Shown here in pieces: positions 43,115-52,604 of a stretch of 64,000 bases of DNA. Below the pieces are notes generated by a model. It was not told where the DNA came from, ran no database searches, and worked only from the letters and a program-made list of their open reading frames with translations. A program made the translations under genes and the position numbers. How positions within the stretch are numbered: the stretch's first letter is position 1; each line of letters opens with the position of its first letter. Location of the stretch: positions 1 through 64,000 of the forward strand of contig NZ_JBDSPJ010000004.1 in the NCBI RefSeq assembly GCF_039912695.1. Reading direction: 5' to 3'. The DNA comes from Pseudolysinimonas_A sp039912695 (GTDB taxonomy: Bacteria; Actinomycetota; Actinomycetes; Actinomycetales; Microbacteriaceae).

Positions 43115-44685
43115 GCGCTGTTCGGCTCCAGCTCGATGCGCGGAAACAGCGGCTCAAGCGTCGAGACGGTCCCACCGCCCGGACGATCCCAGGCGCGGTC
43201 GACCCGCACGTCGGTTACAGCGCCACCCTCACCGAGGGCCGCCCACAGGGTCGCCGTCGCCTTCGGCATCACCGGCGAAAACAGCACCGCCAACGTGCCG
43301 ATCCCGTGCACGAGAGTCGCGAGCACGGTGTCGAGGCGGGATGCCTGTGCGGAATCTTTCGCGAGCACCCATGGCTGGTTCACGGTGACATAGAGGTTGA
43401 GAGCATCCACCAGCGTCGCGATCGAAGAAATCGCGTCATGGATGGCGAGCTTCCCGATCGAGGCGTGGGCGGCATCCGTCACCGTCTTCTCCAACTCGGT
43501 GATCGCCGGATCGAGCGGCGCGTCCGGTACCCGACCATCCCGATATTTCTGGACCATCGCGATCACGCGAGAACCCAAATTGCCGAAGCCGTTCGCCAAC
43601 TCCGCCTGGTACCGAGCGCTCAGATCTTCCCAAGAAAAAGATCCGTCTTGCCCGAAGGTGATCGCCGACAGGAAGTAGTAGCGAAACGCGTCGGATCCGA
43701 AGACATCGGTGATCTGCTCGGGCGCGATGCCGGTCAGCTTCGACTTCGACATCTTCTCGCCGCCGACCAGCAGCCAGCCGTGTCCAAAGACGCGGGCCGG
43801 CACAGGAAGTCCTGCAGCCATCAGCATCGCCGGCCAGATGACGGCGTGGAAGCGCGCGATGTCTTTGCCGACGATGTGCACGGCGGGCCAACGCCGCCGG
43901 AAGGCGTCGTTGTCCGAGCCCCAGCCGATCGCGGTCACGTAGTTAAGCAGCGCATCGAACCAGACGTAGACGACATGCGACGGATCCCACGGCACCTTGA
44001 TGCCCCAGTCGAAACTCGACCGCGAGATCGACAGGTCTTCAAGTCCCTGCTTCACGAACTGGATGATCTCGTTGCGCACGCTCTCGGGCTGCACGAAGTC
44101 GGGCTGCTCCTCGTAGAGGTTGAGCAGCGCCTGCCCGAAGTCACTCATGCGGAAGAAGTAGTTCTTCTCGGCGAGGATCTCGACCGGACGAGAATGGATC
44201 TTGCAGACGTACTGCCCGGCGAACTCGCCGTCGGTCGGAATCTCGAGATCGTCGAGCTGCTTGTACTCCTCGCAGCCGACGCAGTAGTACCCCTCGTAGA
44301 CGCCCTCGTAAATGTGGCCGTCGTCGTAGAGCTGCTGCAGGAACTTCGCGACCGCAACCTCGTGCCGCTCATCGGTGGTGCGGATGAAGTCGTCGTTGGC
44401 GATGTCGACCGTCTTCAGCAACGGCTTCCACGCCTCTTCGACGAGTTTGTCCGCCCACTCCTTGGGGCCGACCCCGTTCGCGGCGGCGGTGCGCTCAATC
44501 TTCTGACCGTGTTCGTCGGTGCCCGTCAACAGCCAGGTGTCCTCACCGGACTGCCGGTGCCAACGCGCGAGAGTATCCACCGCGACCTCCGTGTACGCGT
44601 GCCCGATATGCGGGACGTCGTTGACATAGAAAATCGGGGTGGTTATGTAGAAGCTCTTGTTGGTGCTCTCGGCCTGGTCAGACAT
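43111..44685 (-). CDS. metG: Methionyl-tRNA synthetase
   Basis: The enzyme charges tRNA-Met. The 524 residues are the short form without the C-terminal dimer domain. The HIGH site is in DVPHIGHAYTEVAVDTLARWHRQSG, the KMSKS loop is GGEKMSKSKLTG, and the zinc knuckle appears as YYCVGCEEYK with a later CKIH. The start has TAGGCT at 44699-44694 about eight bases upstream, so the transcript is nearly leaderless. It heads the operon running to ispE and is separated from rsmI by 31 bases. Confidence 0.96.
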   Translation of the reverse strand: MSDQAESTNKSFYITTPIFYVNDVPHIGHAYTEVAVDTLARWHRQSGEDTWLLTGTDEHGQKIERTAAANGVGPKEWADKLVEEAWKPLLKTVDIANDDFIRTTDERHEVAVAKFLQQLYDDGHIYEGVYEGYYCVGCEEYKQLDDLEIPTDGEFAGQYVCKIHSRPVEILAEKNYFFRMSDFGQALLNLYEEQPDFVQPESVRNEIIQFVKQGLEDLSISRSSFDWGIKVPWDPSHVVYVWFDALLNYVTAIGWGSDNDAFRRRWPAVHIVGKDIARFHAVIWPAMLMAAGLPVPARVFGHGWLLVGGEKMSKSKLTGIAPEQITDVFGSDAFRYYFLSAITFGQDGSFSWEDLSARYQAELANGFGNLGSRVIAMVQKYRDGRVPDAPLDPAITELEKTVTDAAHASIGKLAIHDAISSIATLVDALNLYVTVNQPWVLAKDSAQASRLDTVLATLVHGIGTLAVLFSPVMPKATATLWAALGEGGAVTDVRVDRAWDRPGGGTVSTLEPLFPRIELEPNSA

Positions 44686-44716
44686 CGTGATCGAGCCTAG
44701 CTTTCGGAATCCTGTG

Positions 44717-45562
44717 TTACTCGGCAGCGCTCTTCGTCTTCAGCGCGCTTTTCGCTTTCAGAGCTGCTTCGTACAGATCGTTGGTCGAGAGCCCCGTTGC
44801 GTTGGCGACATCCCCAGCTGCTTCCTTGAGGCGGATGCCACCTGCAGCTAGAGAGAGAACGGTCGCGACGGCGGCGGGGAGATCTACGGTCGCGTCGCTT
44901 TCGGGTGCTCCGTCGACGACGATGACGATTTCACCCTTGGTTCCCTCTTTGTACCTCTCGGCGAGCTCTTCGAGGGTTCCTCGGGCGACCTCTTCGTAGA
45001 GTTTCGTGAGTTCTCGACAGACCGCCGCCTGACGGGTGGGCCCGAAGGCCGTTGCGAGGTCTTTCAGGGAATCGGCGAGCCGGTGCGGGGATTCAAAGAA
45101 GACCAGGGTGCGTGCCTCGGTGGCGAGCGGGCGAAGGGCGGCGATCCGCGCCTTGCGGGGCAGGAATCCCTCGAAGGCGAAACGGTCGGTCGGCAGGCCG
45201 CTGAGCGCGAGAGCGGTCAGCACGGCGCTCGGACCGGGGAGGGCTGTCACCGTCACCCCGGCGGCGATCGCGGCGAGCACCAGCGCGTAGCCGGGGTCGC
45301 TGACGGTGGGCATGCCGGCATCCGACAGCACCAGAATGTCGTCGGTGCGGGCCAGTTCGACCAGTTCGGCGGCCTTCTGGCGCTCGTTATGCTCGTGCAG
45401 CGCGACCAGCCGCGGCCGGTTCTCGATGCCAAGACCCCGCAACAAGTGAACGGTCACCCGGGTATCTTCGGCGGCGATCATCGACACCCGCTCGAGCGTT
45501 TCGACGAGGCGCCGGGACGCATCGCCGAGGTTGCCGATCGGCGTCGCCCCCAGGATGATCAC
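44717..45562 (-). CDS. rsmI: 16S rRNA 2'-O-ribose C1402 methyltransferase
   Basis: RsmI methylates the ribose of C1402 in 16S rRNA. The 281-residue protein has the family motif IILGATPIGNLGDASRRLVETL, TRVTVHLLRGLGI, SDAGMPTVSDPGYALV and GPSAVLTALALSGLP, and a C-terminal helical domain ending in KAKSALKTKSAAE. The GTG at 45562 has GACAAT (45574-45569) six bases upstream. It is divergent from pmt, the conserved actinobacterial arrangement. Confidence 0.94.
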   Translation of the reverse strand: MIILGATPIGNLGDASRRLVETLERVSMIAAEDTRVTVHLLRGLGIENRPRLVALHEHNERQKAAELVELARTDDILVLSDAGMPTVSDPGYALVLAAIAAGVTVTALPGPSAVLTALALSGLPTDRFAFEGFLPRKARIAALRPLATEARTLVFFESPHRLADSLKDLATAFGPTRQAAVCRELTKLYEEVARGTLEELAERYKEGTKGEIVIVVDGAPESDATVDLPAAVATVLSLAAGGIRLKEAAGDVANATGLSTNDLYEAALKAKSALKTKSAAE

Positions 45563-45579
45563 TCCCCCATTGTCGCGGT

Positions 45580-45694
45580 TGCCTTTCCGTTTTCAGGAAC
45601 CTGAGTTGCTCGTGTGACAGAAGTACAGCGGAAGGGTCGGGAATTGACTCCAGACCGGACTCCTGCACCAGGAATTCCTGAAAACGGAAAGGCA
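45580..45694. promoter_or_regulatory. Inverted 20-bp promoter element shared by rsmI and pmt
   Basis: Positions 45580-45599 and 45675-45694 are perfect inverted copies (20 of 20), 75 bases apart. Read toward each gene the sequence is identical, starting TTCCTGAAAACGG and ending just before each -10 box (GACAAT for rsmI; CAGAAT at 45696-45701 for pmt). The right arm also forms a 12-bp palindrome CAGGAATTCCTG at 45669-45680. This suggests one factor binds both promoters. Confidence 0.6.
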
Positions 45695-45701
45695 CCAGAA
45701 T

Positions 45702-47300
45702 ATGGGTATGACCGTCGCCGGCTCCACCGCCGAGGCCGACTCCGCCACCCGGTACGAACTCCCGGGATCGCGACTCGATGACTGGTGGCAAGGGATGCTC
45801 GCCCGTCCGGGTGTGCGCACCGCGTGGATCTGGGGTGGTCCGGCACTCGTCCTCGGAGTGGCGGCGGCGACCCGACTGATCAACCTCGGGCATCCCGACA
45901 GCCTGGTCTTCGACGAGACGTACTACGTGAAGGACGCCTACTCGCTCTCGCAGCTCGGCTACGAAGGCAGTTGGCCGAAGGATGCCAACGCCGCGTTCAA
46001 CTCGGGGATCGTCAGCAACTATCTGCCGAGCGCCTCATTCGTCGTGCATCCGCCGGTGGGCAAGTGGATCATCGCGGCGGGCATGGCTGTGTTCGGCGCG
46101 AACAACGCGTTCGGGTGGCGCATCAGCGTCGCGATCGTCGGCATCCTGTTGGTTGCCCTCACGATGGCGATCGCGCACGGCCTGTTCAAGCGACCGCTCC
46201 TGACCGTCATCGCGGGCGGGCTGCTCGCCATCGACGGCAACGCGATCGTGATGAGTCGGGTGTCGCTTCTCGACAACATGTTGGCGTTCTTCGCCCTGCT
46301 CGGTTTCGGCGCGATCCTGCTCGACCGGGAGTTCGCGAAACGCCGGCTCAACCGGTGGGTCGTTCGGCACGGCACCTCGGGATGGGGTCCGGCACTGTTC
46401 TGGCGGCCCTGGTTACTCGCCGCCGCCGTGGCCTTCGGGCTGGCTTCAGGCGTCAAGTGGAGCGGCTTCTATTTTCTCGCGATCCTCGGCATCTACGTGG
46501 TCGTCGGCGAACTGATCCTGCGCAAACAGGCCGGCATCGAGTTTTGGGCGACCGGCGCCTTGCTCAAGCAAGCGCCGGCGACGTTCCTGCTCCTCGTGCC
46601 TCTCGCCGCGGTGACCTACCTGCTGTCGTGGTGGAGCTGGTTTGCGGGCGACGGCGGCTACCACCGGCACTGGATCGAGAACGAGGGCGGCACCGCCTGG
46701 ACCGGGCTGCTGTCGTGGGTGCCCTACGACTTCCAGAATTGGTGGCACTTCGAGGCCAACGTCTACAACTACAACATCAACGAGCACTCTTTCCACGCCT
46801 ACCAGTCGAACCCGCTCACCTGGCTGTTTCTGGTGCGACCGACCAGCATGTACTGGTCAACGTCGGGCGGCAGCGTGCAGACCATCCTCGACCTCGCCAA
46901 CCCGATCATCTGGTGGGCTTCGACGGCGGCCGCGTTCTTCCTGGTGGTGCGCGTGGTGCGCGGTCTGATGGCGCGCCGCAAAGTCTGGGTGGAGGCCGCC
47001 ATCCTGAGCGGGCTGGCCGCCGGGTACCTCCCCTGGCTGCTCTATCTGAACCGCACAATCTTTACCTTTTACACGATCGCGTTTGAGCCCTACCTGATCC
47101 TGGCGCTCACCGCGGCAATCGGATTTCTGCTGGGCACCGCGGCGGATCCTGAATCCCGGCGCACGGTCAGCATCCGGGTGGTCGGGATCTTCCTGGCGGT
47201 GTGCGTGGTCGTGAGCGTCTTCTTTCTGCCGATCTGGACCGCGATGCCGATTCCCGACCTCTTTTTCCGGCTGCATCTCTGGCTGCCGACCTGGCTTTAG
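45702..47300 (+). CDS. pmt: Protein O-mannosyltransferase
   Basis: Pmt transfers mannose from a polyprenyl-phosphate carrier to secreted proteins. The 532-residue protein has many transmembrane helices and the family motifs DSLVFDETYYVKDAYSLSQLGYEG (with the acidic DE pair), VHPPVGKWIIAAGMAVFG and LDNMLAFFALLGFGAILLDREF. It is divergent from rsmI across 139 bases. The ATG at 45702 is followed by a second ATG at 45708 that fits the CAGAAT -10 better, so the protein may start two residues later. Confidence 0.94.
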   Translation: MGMTVAGSTAEADSATRYELPGSRLDDWWQGMLARPGVRTAWIWGGPALVLGVAAATRLINLGHPDSLVFDETYYVKDAYSLSQLGYEGSWPKDANAAFNSGIVSNYLPSASFVVHPPVGKWIIAAGMAVFGANNAFGWRISVAIVGILLVALTMAIAHGLFKRPLLTVIAGGLLAIDGNAIVMSRVSLLDNMLAFFALLGFGAILLDREFAKRRLNRWVVRHGTSGWGPALFWRPWLLAAAVAFGLASGVKWSGFYFLAILGIYVVVGELILRKQAGIEFWATGALLKQAPATFLLLVPLAAVTYLLSWWSWFAGDGGYHRHWIENEGGTAWTGLLSWVPYDFQNWWHFEANVYNYNINEHSFHAYQSNPLTWLFLVRPTSMYWSTSGGSVQTILDLANPIIWWASTAAAFFLVVRVVRGLMARRKVWVEAAILSGLAAGYLPWLLYLNRTIFTFYTIAFEPYLILALTAAIGFLLGTAADPESRRTVSIRVVGIFLAVCVVVSVFFLPIWTAMPIPDLFFRLHLWLPTWL

Positions 47301-47389
47301 CCGTCACAACATGTAATTCAGCCGTAACACGCGACTAGTAGCATGTGTGCACCAGTGGGGGCCGGTTTGACTCGAAGAGGCCCATTCCC

Positions 47390-50300
47390 ATGCACAAAAA
47401 TTCACGCATCGCCGCAATGGCGACGGCCTTTGCGCTGCTGACCGGCGGCATCCTTGCGGGCGGAGCACTGTCGGCCAACGCTGACAACGGCCTCGAATTC
47501 ACGACGACGACTGTCACCTGGACCGGTGCCGCGTTCGCCGTGTCGGGCACGGCCGACGGCGCGAACACGGGCGGGATCGAGATTCATGACGGGGCCGACG
47601 AGACGGGCACGCTCCTCTGCTCAACCGCCTACGCGGACCCCTGGACCTGCAACATCTCCTTTGCGCCCGGCACCCACACAATCACCGCCTATCAGGCCCC
47701 GGGCCTCGGCCCGGCGAGGACCGCCACCGAGGTACTGACCGTCGTCCCACCCCAGCCGACGTACACCAGCGGTGACCCCTACAACGTGACGACCGGCAAC
47801 ACCGCGACCTTCAGCGGCCTAACGACCGCGCCGAATGCGACAGTCTGGGTCGACGTTCCCTCGGTCGGCAGCTGCAACATTGGCCCCTACCCGACCGCCG
47901 GCACCGCGTGGAGCTGCGGCTTCTCGGTGTCCGCGGCCCCCGGCGACTGGGCAGCCGCCTACTACCAGGTGTCCGGCGGCGTCGAGAGCACGCACGGCGG
48001 CTTCACCTTCCACGTCGACGCGCCCCCGGCGTCTGCGCTCTCGGTCACCTCGCCGGTGGCCGACGACGTGCTGATCGCGAATCCCGACGACTCGTTGACG
48101 ATCACCGGTACAGGGGACCCATCCAGCACGGTTGGCGTCTACTACGACGGAGAAGTGACGGCCTGCTCGAACGTCGCCGTCGACGCGGGCGGCAACTGGA
48201 CCTGTCTGGGAACGATCCCCCCGGGACTTCATTCGGTCGACGTCTACGACGGGGTGACGGCGAGCCCGGGCGTTTCGTTCGAGATCATCCTTCCTGCCCC
48301 CGACCTGTCGGGCCCGGCGACCTACACCGCAGGTTCCGGGGTGACGGCGTTCACAGGCACCACGACGTACCCCGGTGCCTCGACCCGGGTGACGCTGTAC
48401 CAGAACGGTGACGGGATCGGACCCGAGGTCGCGACCGCGGAATGCCCCGACAACGCGAGCACGTTCAGCTGCGCCGTAGACCTCACGGGCTTGACCGACG
48501 CAAGCTACGTCGTGCGCGTCGAGCACTTCTTGCCCCTGGGTGAGGGCATCCGCAGCGCCTTCTTCGACTCGTATCTCGGGCTGGACCCGGGAACACTCAC
48601 CTGCAGCTACGGCCCGGCGTCGGCGACGATCACCGGCGGACCGTCGATTTACCTCCTGACCCCGTGGGCCGGTCAGGGCGAGGGCCCGTACTACCTCGCG
48701 CCGAACATCCCGTGCGGCGGCAACGCGGGCACCACCTTCCCCGAGGGCACCGGCTTCTACGACCAGTTCCTCGCCGACTGCTCGCCGACCTGCGCGCTCA
48801 CCGGGCTCGCACCCGGCGCCTACGAGGTGTACGCGAGCCTGCCTGACGAGAGCTCGTACGACTACGTCTTCACCGTGCCGAACACCCCGTCGATCGGCAC
48901 AGCGGTGAGCACGGGCACGACCGTTGCGATGCGCGGCTCCGGTACGGCAGGCGACCGCATCCGCATCGTCAACAACGCGGACAGCCAGCTCTGCACGACG
49001 ATCGTCACCGGACTCGGCGCGTGGGCCTGCTCGTTTACTTCGACCTCGTCGGTCGCGGCTCGCGCTCTCGACATCGACGCGGCGTCCGGCGCCATGTCGG
49101 CCTACTCCGCGACCAAGCTCATCACGATCGTTGCGCCCGCTCCCGCGCCTGGAACGCCCGAGGTCACACCCCCCGTTCTCGAGGATTGGGTGCTGACGTT
49201 CGACGGAGACCTCAGCAAGCTCAAGCCCGGTGATCACTTCTCGGTTACCTTGGCGGGCATCCCGGCCGGGTGGACGGTGCAACTGATCATGCACTCCGAT
49301 CCCTACGTCCTGGGAACCGTCGTATCGACCGGTTCCCCGATGAAGCTCAACCTCGTCGTACCCCAGGACATCGACGGCGGAAAGCACACCCTTCAGGTCG
49401 TGGCAACAACCCCGCTCGGCACGAACTACTTCAAGAATCTGGATGCCAACGTCCTCGTCTCGGCCACGACCGGCGACCCCACTCCCGCACCAACCGATCC
49501 GGGAACGGGCGACCAGAACGGTGCTGGTGATCGTTCGCAGCCGGGTGGGCCCTCCGCGTTGACCGGGTCCATTGCGACGATTGCGGATATTGCCAGTAAC
49601 CCGATCACGGTTGCGTTCGCGAGCCTTCTGGCGTTGGCCCTGTTGCTGCTGGTGGCACTGCCCACCGAGTTGCTGAACTCCTCCCTGGAGTCCAACTCCT
49701 CACGTCTCGGACGCGGTTACAGCGCGATCGACCGGACGTTGAAACGTGCCCAAGCCTGGTTCATCAAGACCACCCGCTCGCCAGCACTCGCGGCGGCAGT
49801 GATCGTGACCGTGATCTCGATCGTCTACGGCTTCATCGACCCACACTTCGGCTTCGACCTCGTGTCGCTGCGACTCGTCCTGTCACTCGCGATCGCGTTC
49901 TTCATCCTCAGCTACGGCGCATCCTGGCTGGCCGCCCTCATCGTGCGCCGATTCTGGGGAGCGATGGCGGTCGTCCAACTGCAACCCACCATCATCCTGT
50001 TCGCGATCGTCGGCGTCATCGTCGCCCGCATCCTGGACTTCTCACCCGGCTTCCTCATCGGCATCGCGATCGGCCTTGAAGTACTCAACGCGAGTCGCAA
50101 AGTCGCCGCCCGAGCCGTCATGGTGCAACTGGGTGTCATCGCATCCCTCGCCCTGATCGCCTGGATCGCCTACTCCCTCTTCACCCCCGGGAACGACTTC
50201 TTCGGAATGCTCACCGAAGACGCCCTCGTCGCCACCACCGCCGAAGGCCTCACCGGCGCCATGATCGCGATCTTCCCCCTGCGATTCCTCGAAGGATTCG

Positions 50301-50566
50301 AACTCTGGGAATCCTCCCGACGACGCTGGATCGCCATGTTCATCGCCATCAGCATCCCCTTCGCCCTCATCGTGCTGCCCACCGCACTCGACGGCAGCGA
50401 AGTCCGCGACTACGGCATCTGGGTCATCGTCCTGGCCATCTTCGGCGCCATCAGCCTCGCCATCTGGTGGATCTTCGCCCGCGCCGACAAACGCGACGAA
50501 ACCGCCGAAGAAGAAGCCCACCAAGAACATGAAAAGGCTCACTCGGGTAACGCGGAGAAACACTGA
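47390..50566 (+). CDS. Large secreted Ig-like protein with C-terminal seven-helix membrane domain
   Basis: The 1058-residue protein has a signal peptide (about 1-31), an outer part of about 650 residues with at least five Ig-like units, a Pro/Gly/Asp linker, and a C-terminal region of about 310 residues with roughly seven transmembrane helices. Most outer units carry the same cysteine-tryptophan pattern (CSTAYADPWTC, CSNVAVDAGGNWTC, CTTIVTGLGAWAC and similar), suggesting disulphides. The membrane half (PTELLNSSLESNSSRLGRGY...) is not an enzyme I recognise. The start is ATG 47390; the upstream GTG frame is rejected as the signal peptide begins here. Confidence 0.82.
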   Translation: MHKNSRIAAMATAFALLTGGILAGGALSANADNGLEFTTTTVTWTGAAFAVSGTADGANTGGIEIHDGADETGTLLCSTAYADPWTCNISFAPGTHTITAYQAPGLGPARTATEVLTVVPPQPTYTSGDPYNVTTGNTATFSGLTTAPNATVWVDVPSVGSCNIGPYPTAGTAWSCGFSVSAAPGDWAAAYYQVSGGVESTHGGFTFHVDAPPASALSVTSPVADDVLIANPDDSLTITGTGDPSSTVGVYYDGEVTACSNVAVDAGGNWTCLGTIPPGLHSVDVYDGVTASPGVSFEIILPAPDLSGPATYTAGSGVTAFTGTTTYPGASTRVTLYQNGDGIGPEVATAECPDNASTFSCAVDLTGLTDASYVVRVEHFLPLGEGIRSAFFDSYLGLDPGTLTCSYGPASATITGGPSIYLLTPWAGQGEGPYYLAPNIPCGGNAGTTFPEGTGFYDQFLADCSPTCALTGLAPGAYEVYASLPDESSYDYVFTVPNTPSIGTAVSTGTTVAMRGSGTAGDRIRIVNNADSQLCTTIVTGLGAWACSFTSTSSVAARALDIDAASGAMSAYSATKLITIVAPAPAPGTPEVTPPVLEDWVLTFDGDLSKLKPGDHFSVTLAGIPAGWTVQLIMHSDPYVLGTVVSTGSPMKLNLVVPQDIDGGKHTLQVVATTPLGTNYFKNLDANVLVSATTGDPTPAPTDPGTGDQNGAGDRSQPGGPSALTGSIATIADIASNPITVAFASLLALALLLLVALPTELLNSSLESNSSRLGRGYSAIDRTLKRAQAWFIKTTRSPALAAAVIVTVISIVYGFIDPHFGFDLVSLRLVLSLAIAFFILSYGASWLAALIVRRFWGAMAVVQLQPTIILFAIVGVIVARILDFSPGFLIGIAIGLEVLNASRKVAARAVMVQLGVIASLALIAWIAYSLFTPGNDFFGMLTEDALVATTAEGLTGAMIAIFPLRFLEGFELWESSRRRWIAMFIAISIPFALIVLPTALDGSEVRDYGIWVIVLAIFGAISLAIWWIFARADKRDETAEEEAHQEHEKAHSGNAEKH

Positions 50567-50591
50567 TCGGGGCTGCCGATAATCTGGCGGG

Positions 50592-51905
50592 ATGCCCGAC
50601 AGCACTTCGCCGACCCACGACCGCGAGTACGGATTCAAGACCCGCGCCATCCACGCCGGGAACATTCCCGACGCGGTGAGTGGCGCACGCGCCCTGCCGA
50701 TCTACCAGTCCAGCGCGTTCGTCTTCGATGACACCGCGGATGCCGCAGCCCGCTTCGCGCTTCAGAAGTACGGCAACATCTACAGCCGGCTCGCGAACCC
50801 GACGGTGGCCGCATTCGAGGAGCGGGTCGCGAGTCTCGAAGGTGGCCTCGGTGCGGTGGCCACAGCATCCGGTCTCGGCGCGGAGTTCATCACGTTCGCG
50901 TCACTGGCCGGTGCCGGCGATCACATCGTGTCGGCCGCCTCGCTCTACGGCGGCTCGGTGACCCAGCTTGACGTGACGCTGCGCCGCTTCGGAGTCGATA
51001 CGACATTCGTCACCGGCACCGACCCGAAGGACTACGACGCCGTCATCACCGACCAGACGAAACTGATCTTCGCCGAGTCGATCACCAATCCGTCGGGCGA
51101 CATCGCCGATCTCGAAGGCCTCGCCGAGGTCGCGCACTCGCATCACCTCCCCCTGATCATCGACTCCACGGTCGCGACCCCCTACCTCAACCGGCCGATC
51201 GAGTGGGGAGCGGATGTCGTCATCCACTCGGCCACGAAGTTCCTGGGCGGGCACGGCACGACCCTCGGCGGTGTCGTCGTCGAGTCGGGTCGCTTCCACT
51301 GGGCGAATGAGCGCTTCCCGCTGTTCGACACCGAGGTCGCCCACTACGGCGGACTCAACTGGCACGGCAACTTTGGCGAATACGCATTCCTGACCCGCCT
51401 GCGGGCCGAGCAGTTGCGCGACATCGGACCGGCCCTCGCCCCACATTCCGCCTGGCTGCTGGCGCAAGGCGTCGAGACCCTCCCCTACCGGATGCAGGCT
51501 CACGTCGACAACGCCCGCGCGGTCGCGCAGTGGCTGGATGCCGACCCCCGCATCGAGTTCGTCAACTGGGCCGGCCTGCCGAACCACCCGCATTTCGAGC
51601 GGGCGACGAGGTACTTCCCGAAGGGACCCGGTTCGGTGTTCTCGTTCGGCGTGAAGGGTGGCCGGCCTGCTGGCCAGACGTTCATCGAGAGCGTCAACCT
51701 CGCCTCCCACCTGGCCAACATCGGCGACGCGAAGACCCTCGTCATCCACCCGGCGTCGACCACCCACGCCCAGCTCAGCGAACAGCAGTTGCTCGACGCC
51801 GGGGTGCTGCCAGGACTCGTGCGCATCAGCGTCGGCATTGAGGATATCGAGGACATCATCGACGACCTCGATCAAGCGCTCACCGCGGCCTCGAAGGGAG
51901 AATAG
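50592..51905 (+). CDS. metY: O-acetylhomoserine sulfhydrylase (MetY-type)
   Basis: The PLP enzyme makes homocysteine from O-acetylhomoserine and sulfide. The 437-residue protein has the signature GFKTRAIHAGNIPD, YSRLANPTVAAFEERVASLEGG, the PLP lysine in HSATKFLGGHGTTLGG, and SRISVGIED-like VRISVGIEDIEDIIDDL. GATAATCT with -10 TAATCT at 50580-50585 is six bases before the ATG, so it is likely leaderless and not dependent on the preceding gene. A CoA-binding protein gene follows four bases after its stop. Confidence 0.94.
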   Translation: MPDSTSPTHDREYGFKTRAIHAGNIPDAVSGARALPIYQSSAFVFDDTADAAARFALQKYGNIYSRLANPTVAAFEERVASLEGGLGAVATASGLGAEFITFASLAGAGDHIVSAASLYGGSVTQLDVTLRRFGVDTTFVTGTDPKDYDAVITDQTKLIFAESITNPSGDIADLEGLAEVAHSHHLPLIIDSTVATPYLNRPIEWGADVVIHSATKFLGGHGTTLGGVVVESGRFHWANERFPLFDTEVAHYGGLNWHGNFGEYAFLTRLRAEQLRDIGPALAPHSAWLLAQGVETLPYRMQAHVDNARAVAQWLDADPRIEFVNWAGLPNHPHFERATRYFPKGPGSVFSFGVKGGRPAGQTFIESVNLASHLANIGDAKTLVIHPASTTHAQLSEQQLLDAGVLPGLVRISVGIEDIEDIIDDLDQALTAASKGE

Positions 51906-51909
51906 CGAC

Positions 51910-52482
51910 ATGGCGACCGACACTCTCGAAACTGTCCAGCTCTCCAACGGGCTCACCTGCGACATCCCGTCGTCGTCTCCGCTGGCGAAGCTGCTGAAGT
52001 CGCAGCGCACCTGGGTGGGGCCGTCGGCGAAGGAACGGATGTCGATCCTGCAGAAGGCGAAGACCGTCGCGATCGTTGGCGCCTCGCCGAACGTGACCCG
52101 GTCGTCGTACTTCGTCGCGACGTACCTCGACCAGTCGAGCGACTACGAACTGTTCTTCGTCAACCCGATGGCCGATGAGATCCTCGGCCAGAAGGTCTAC
52201 AAGAGCCTCGCCGACCTGCCCGTCGTGCCCGACATCGTCGACGTGTTCCGCAAGGGCAGCGACATCCCGGCGGTTATCGACGAGGTTCTCGCGATCGGCG
52301 CGAAGACCATCTGGGTGCAGCTCGGCATCTGGAACGAGGAGGCTGCGGTCTACGGCGAGTCGAAGGGTTTGACGGTCGTCATGGACCGCTGCATCAAGAT
52401 CGAGCACGCCCGCTTCCACGGTGGCTTGCATCTGCTCGGCTTTGACACCGGCCAGATCACGGCCCGCAAAGTTCTGCGCTAA
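51910..52482 (+). CDS. CoA-binding (Rossmann) domain protein, YccU-like
   Basis: The 190-residue protein has the CoA-binding Rossmann fold: VAIVGASPNVTRSSYFVATYLDQSSDYELFFVNPMADEILGQKVYKSLADLP, a pattern shared with succinyl-CoA synthetase alpha subunits and YccU. The conserved MDRCIKIEHARFHGG ends the domain. The ATG at 51910 has AGGGAG just upstream, inside the end of metY. metY-like genes and this protein are commonly adjacent, so a link with sulfur or acyl-CoA metabolism is possible but unproved. Confidence 0.85.
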   Translation: MATDTLETVQLSNGLTCDIPSSSPLAKLLKSQRTWVGPSAKERMSILQKAKTVAIVGASPNVTRSSYFVATYLDQSSDYELFFVNPMADEILGQKVYKSLADLPVVPDIVDVFRKGSDIPAVIDEVLAIGAKTIWVQLGIWNEEAAVYGESKGLTVVMDRCIKIEHARFHGGLHLLGFDTGQITARKVLR

Positions 52483-52488
52483 AGAGTT

Positions 52489-52540
52489 CGCGCGCGCCAA
52501 TCGGCGCGCTTGAAGCACTCGCGCGCGCCAATCGGCGCGG
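52489..52540 (+). terminator. Two tandem hairpins after the CoA-binding gene
   Basis: Two direct copies 31 bases apart each fold as GCGCGCC-AATC-GGCGCG(C). The first stem is 7 bp and perfect, the second nearly so. They follow the stop codon by six bases and probably end the metY transcript. Confidence 0.55.
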
Positions 52541-52604
52541 ATGGACGTTACCTTGCATTGCGGTCGCGACCGCGACCAGAGGGGCGCCGAGTTAGCGTGG
52601 GCGC

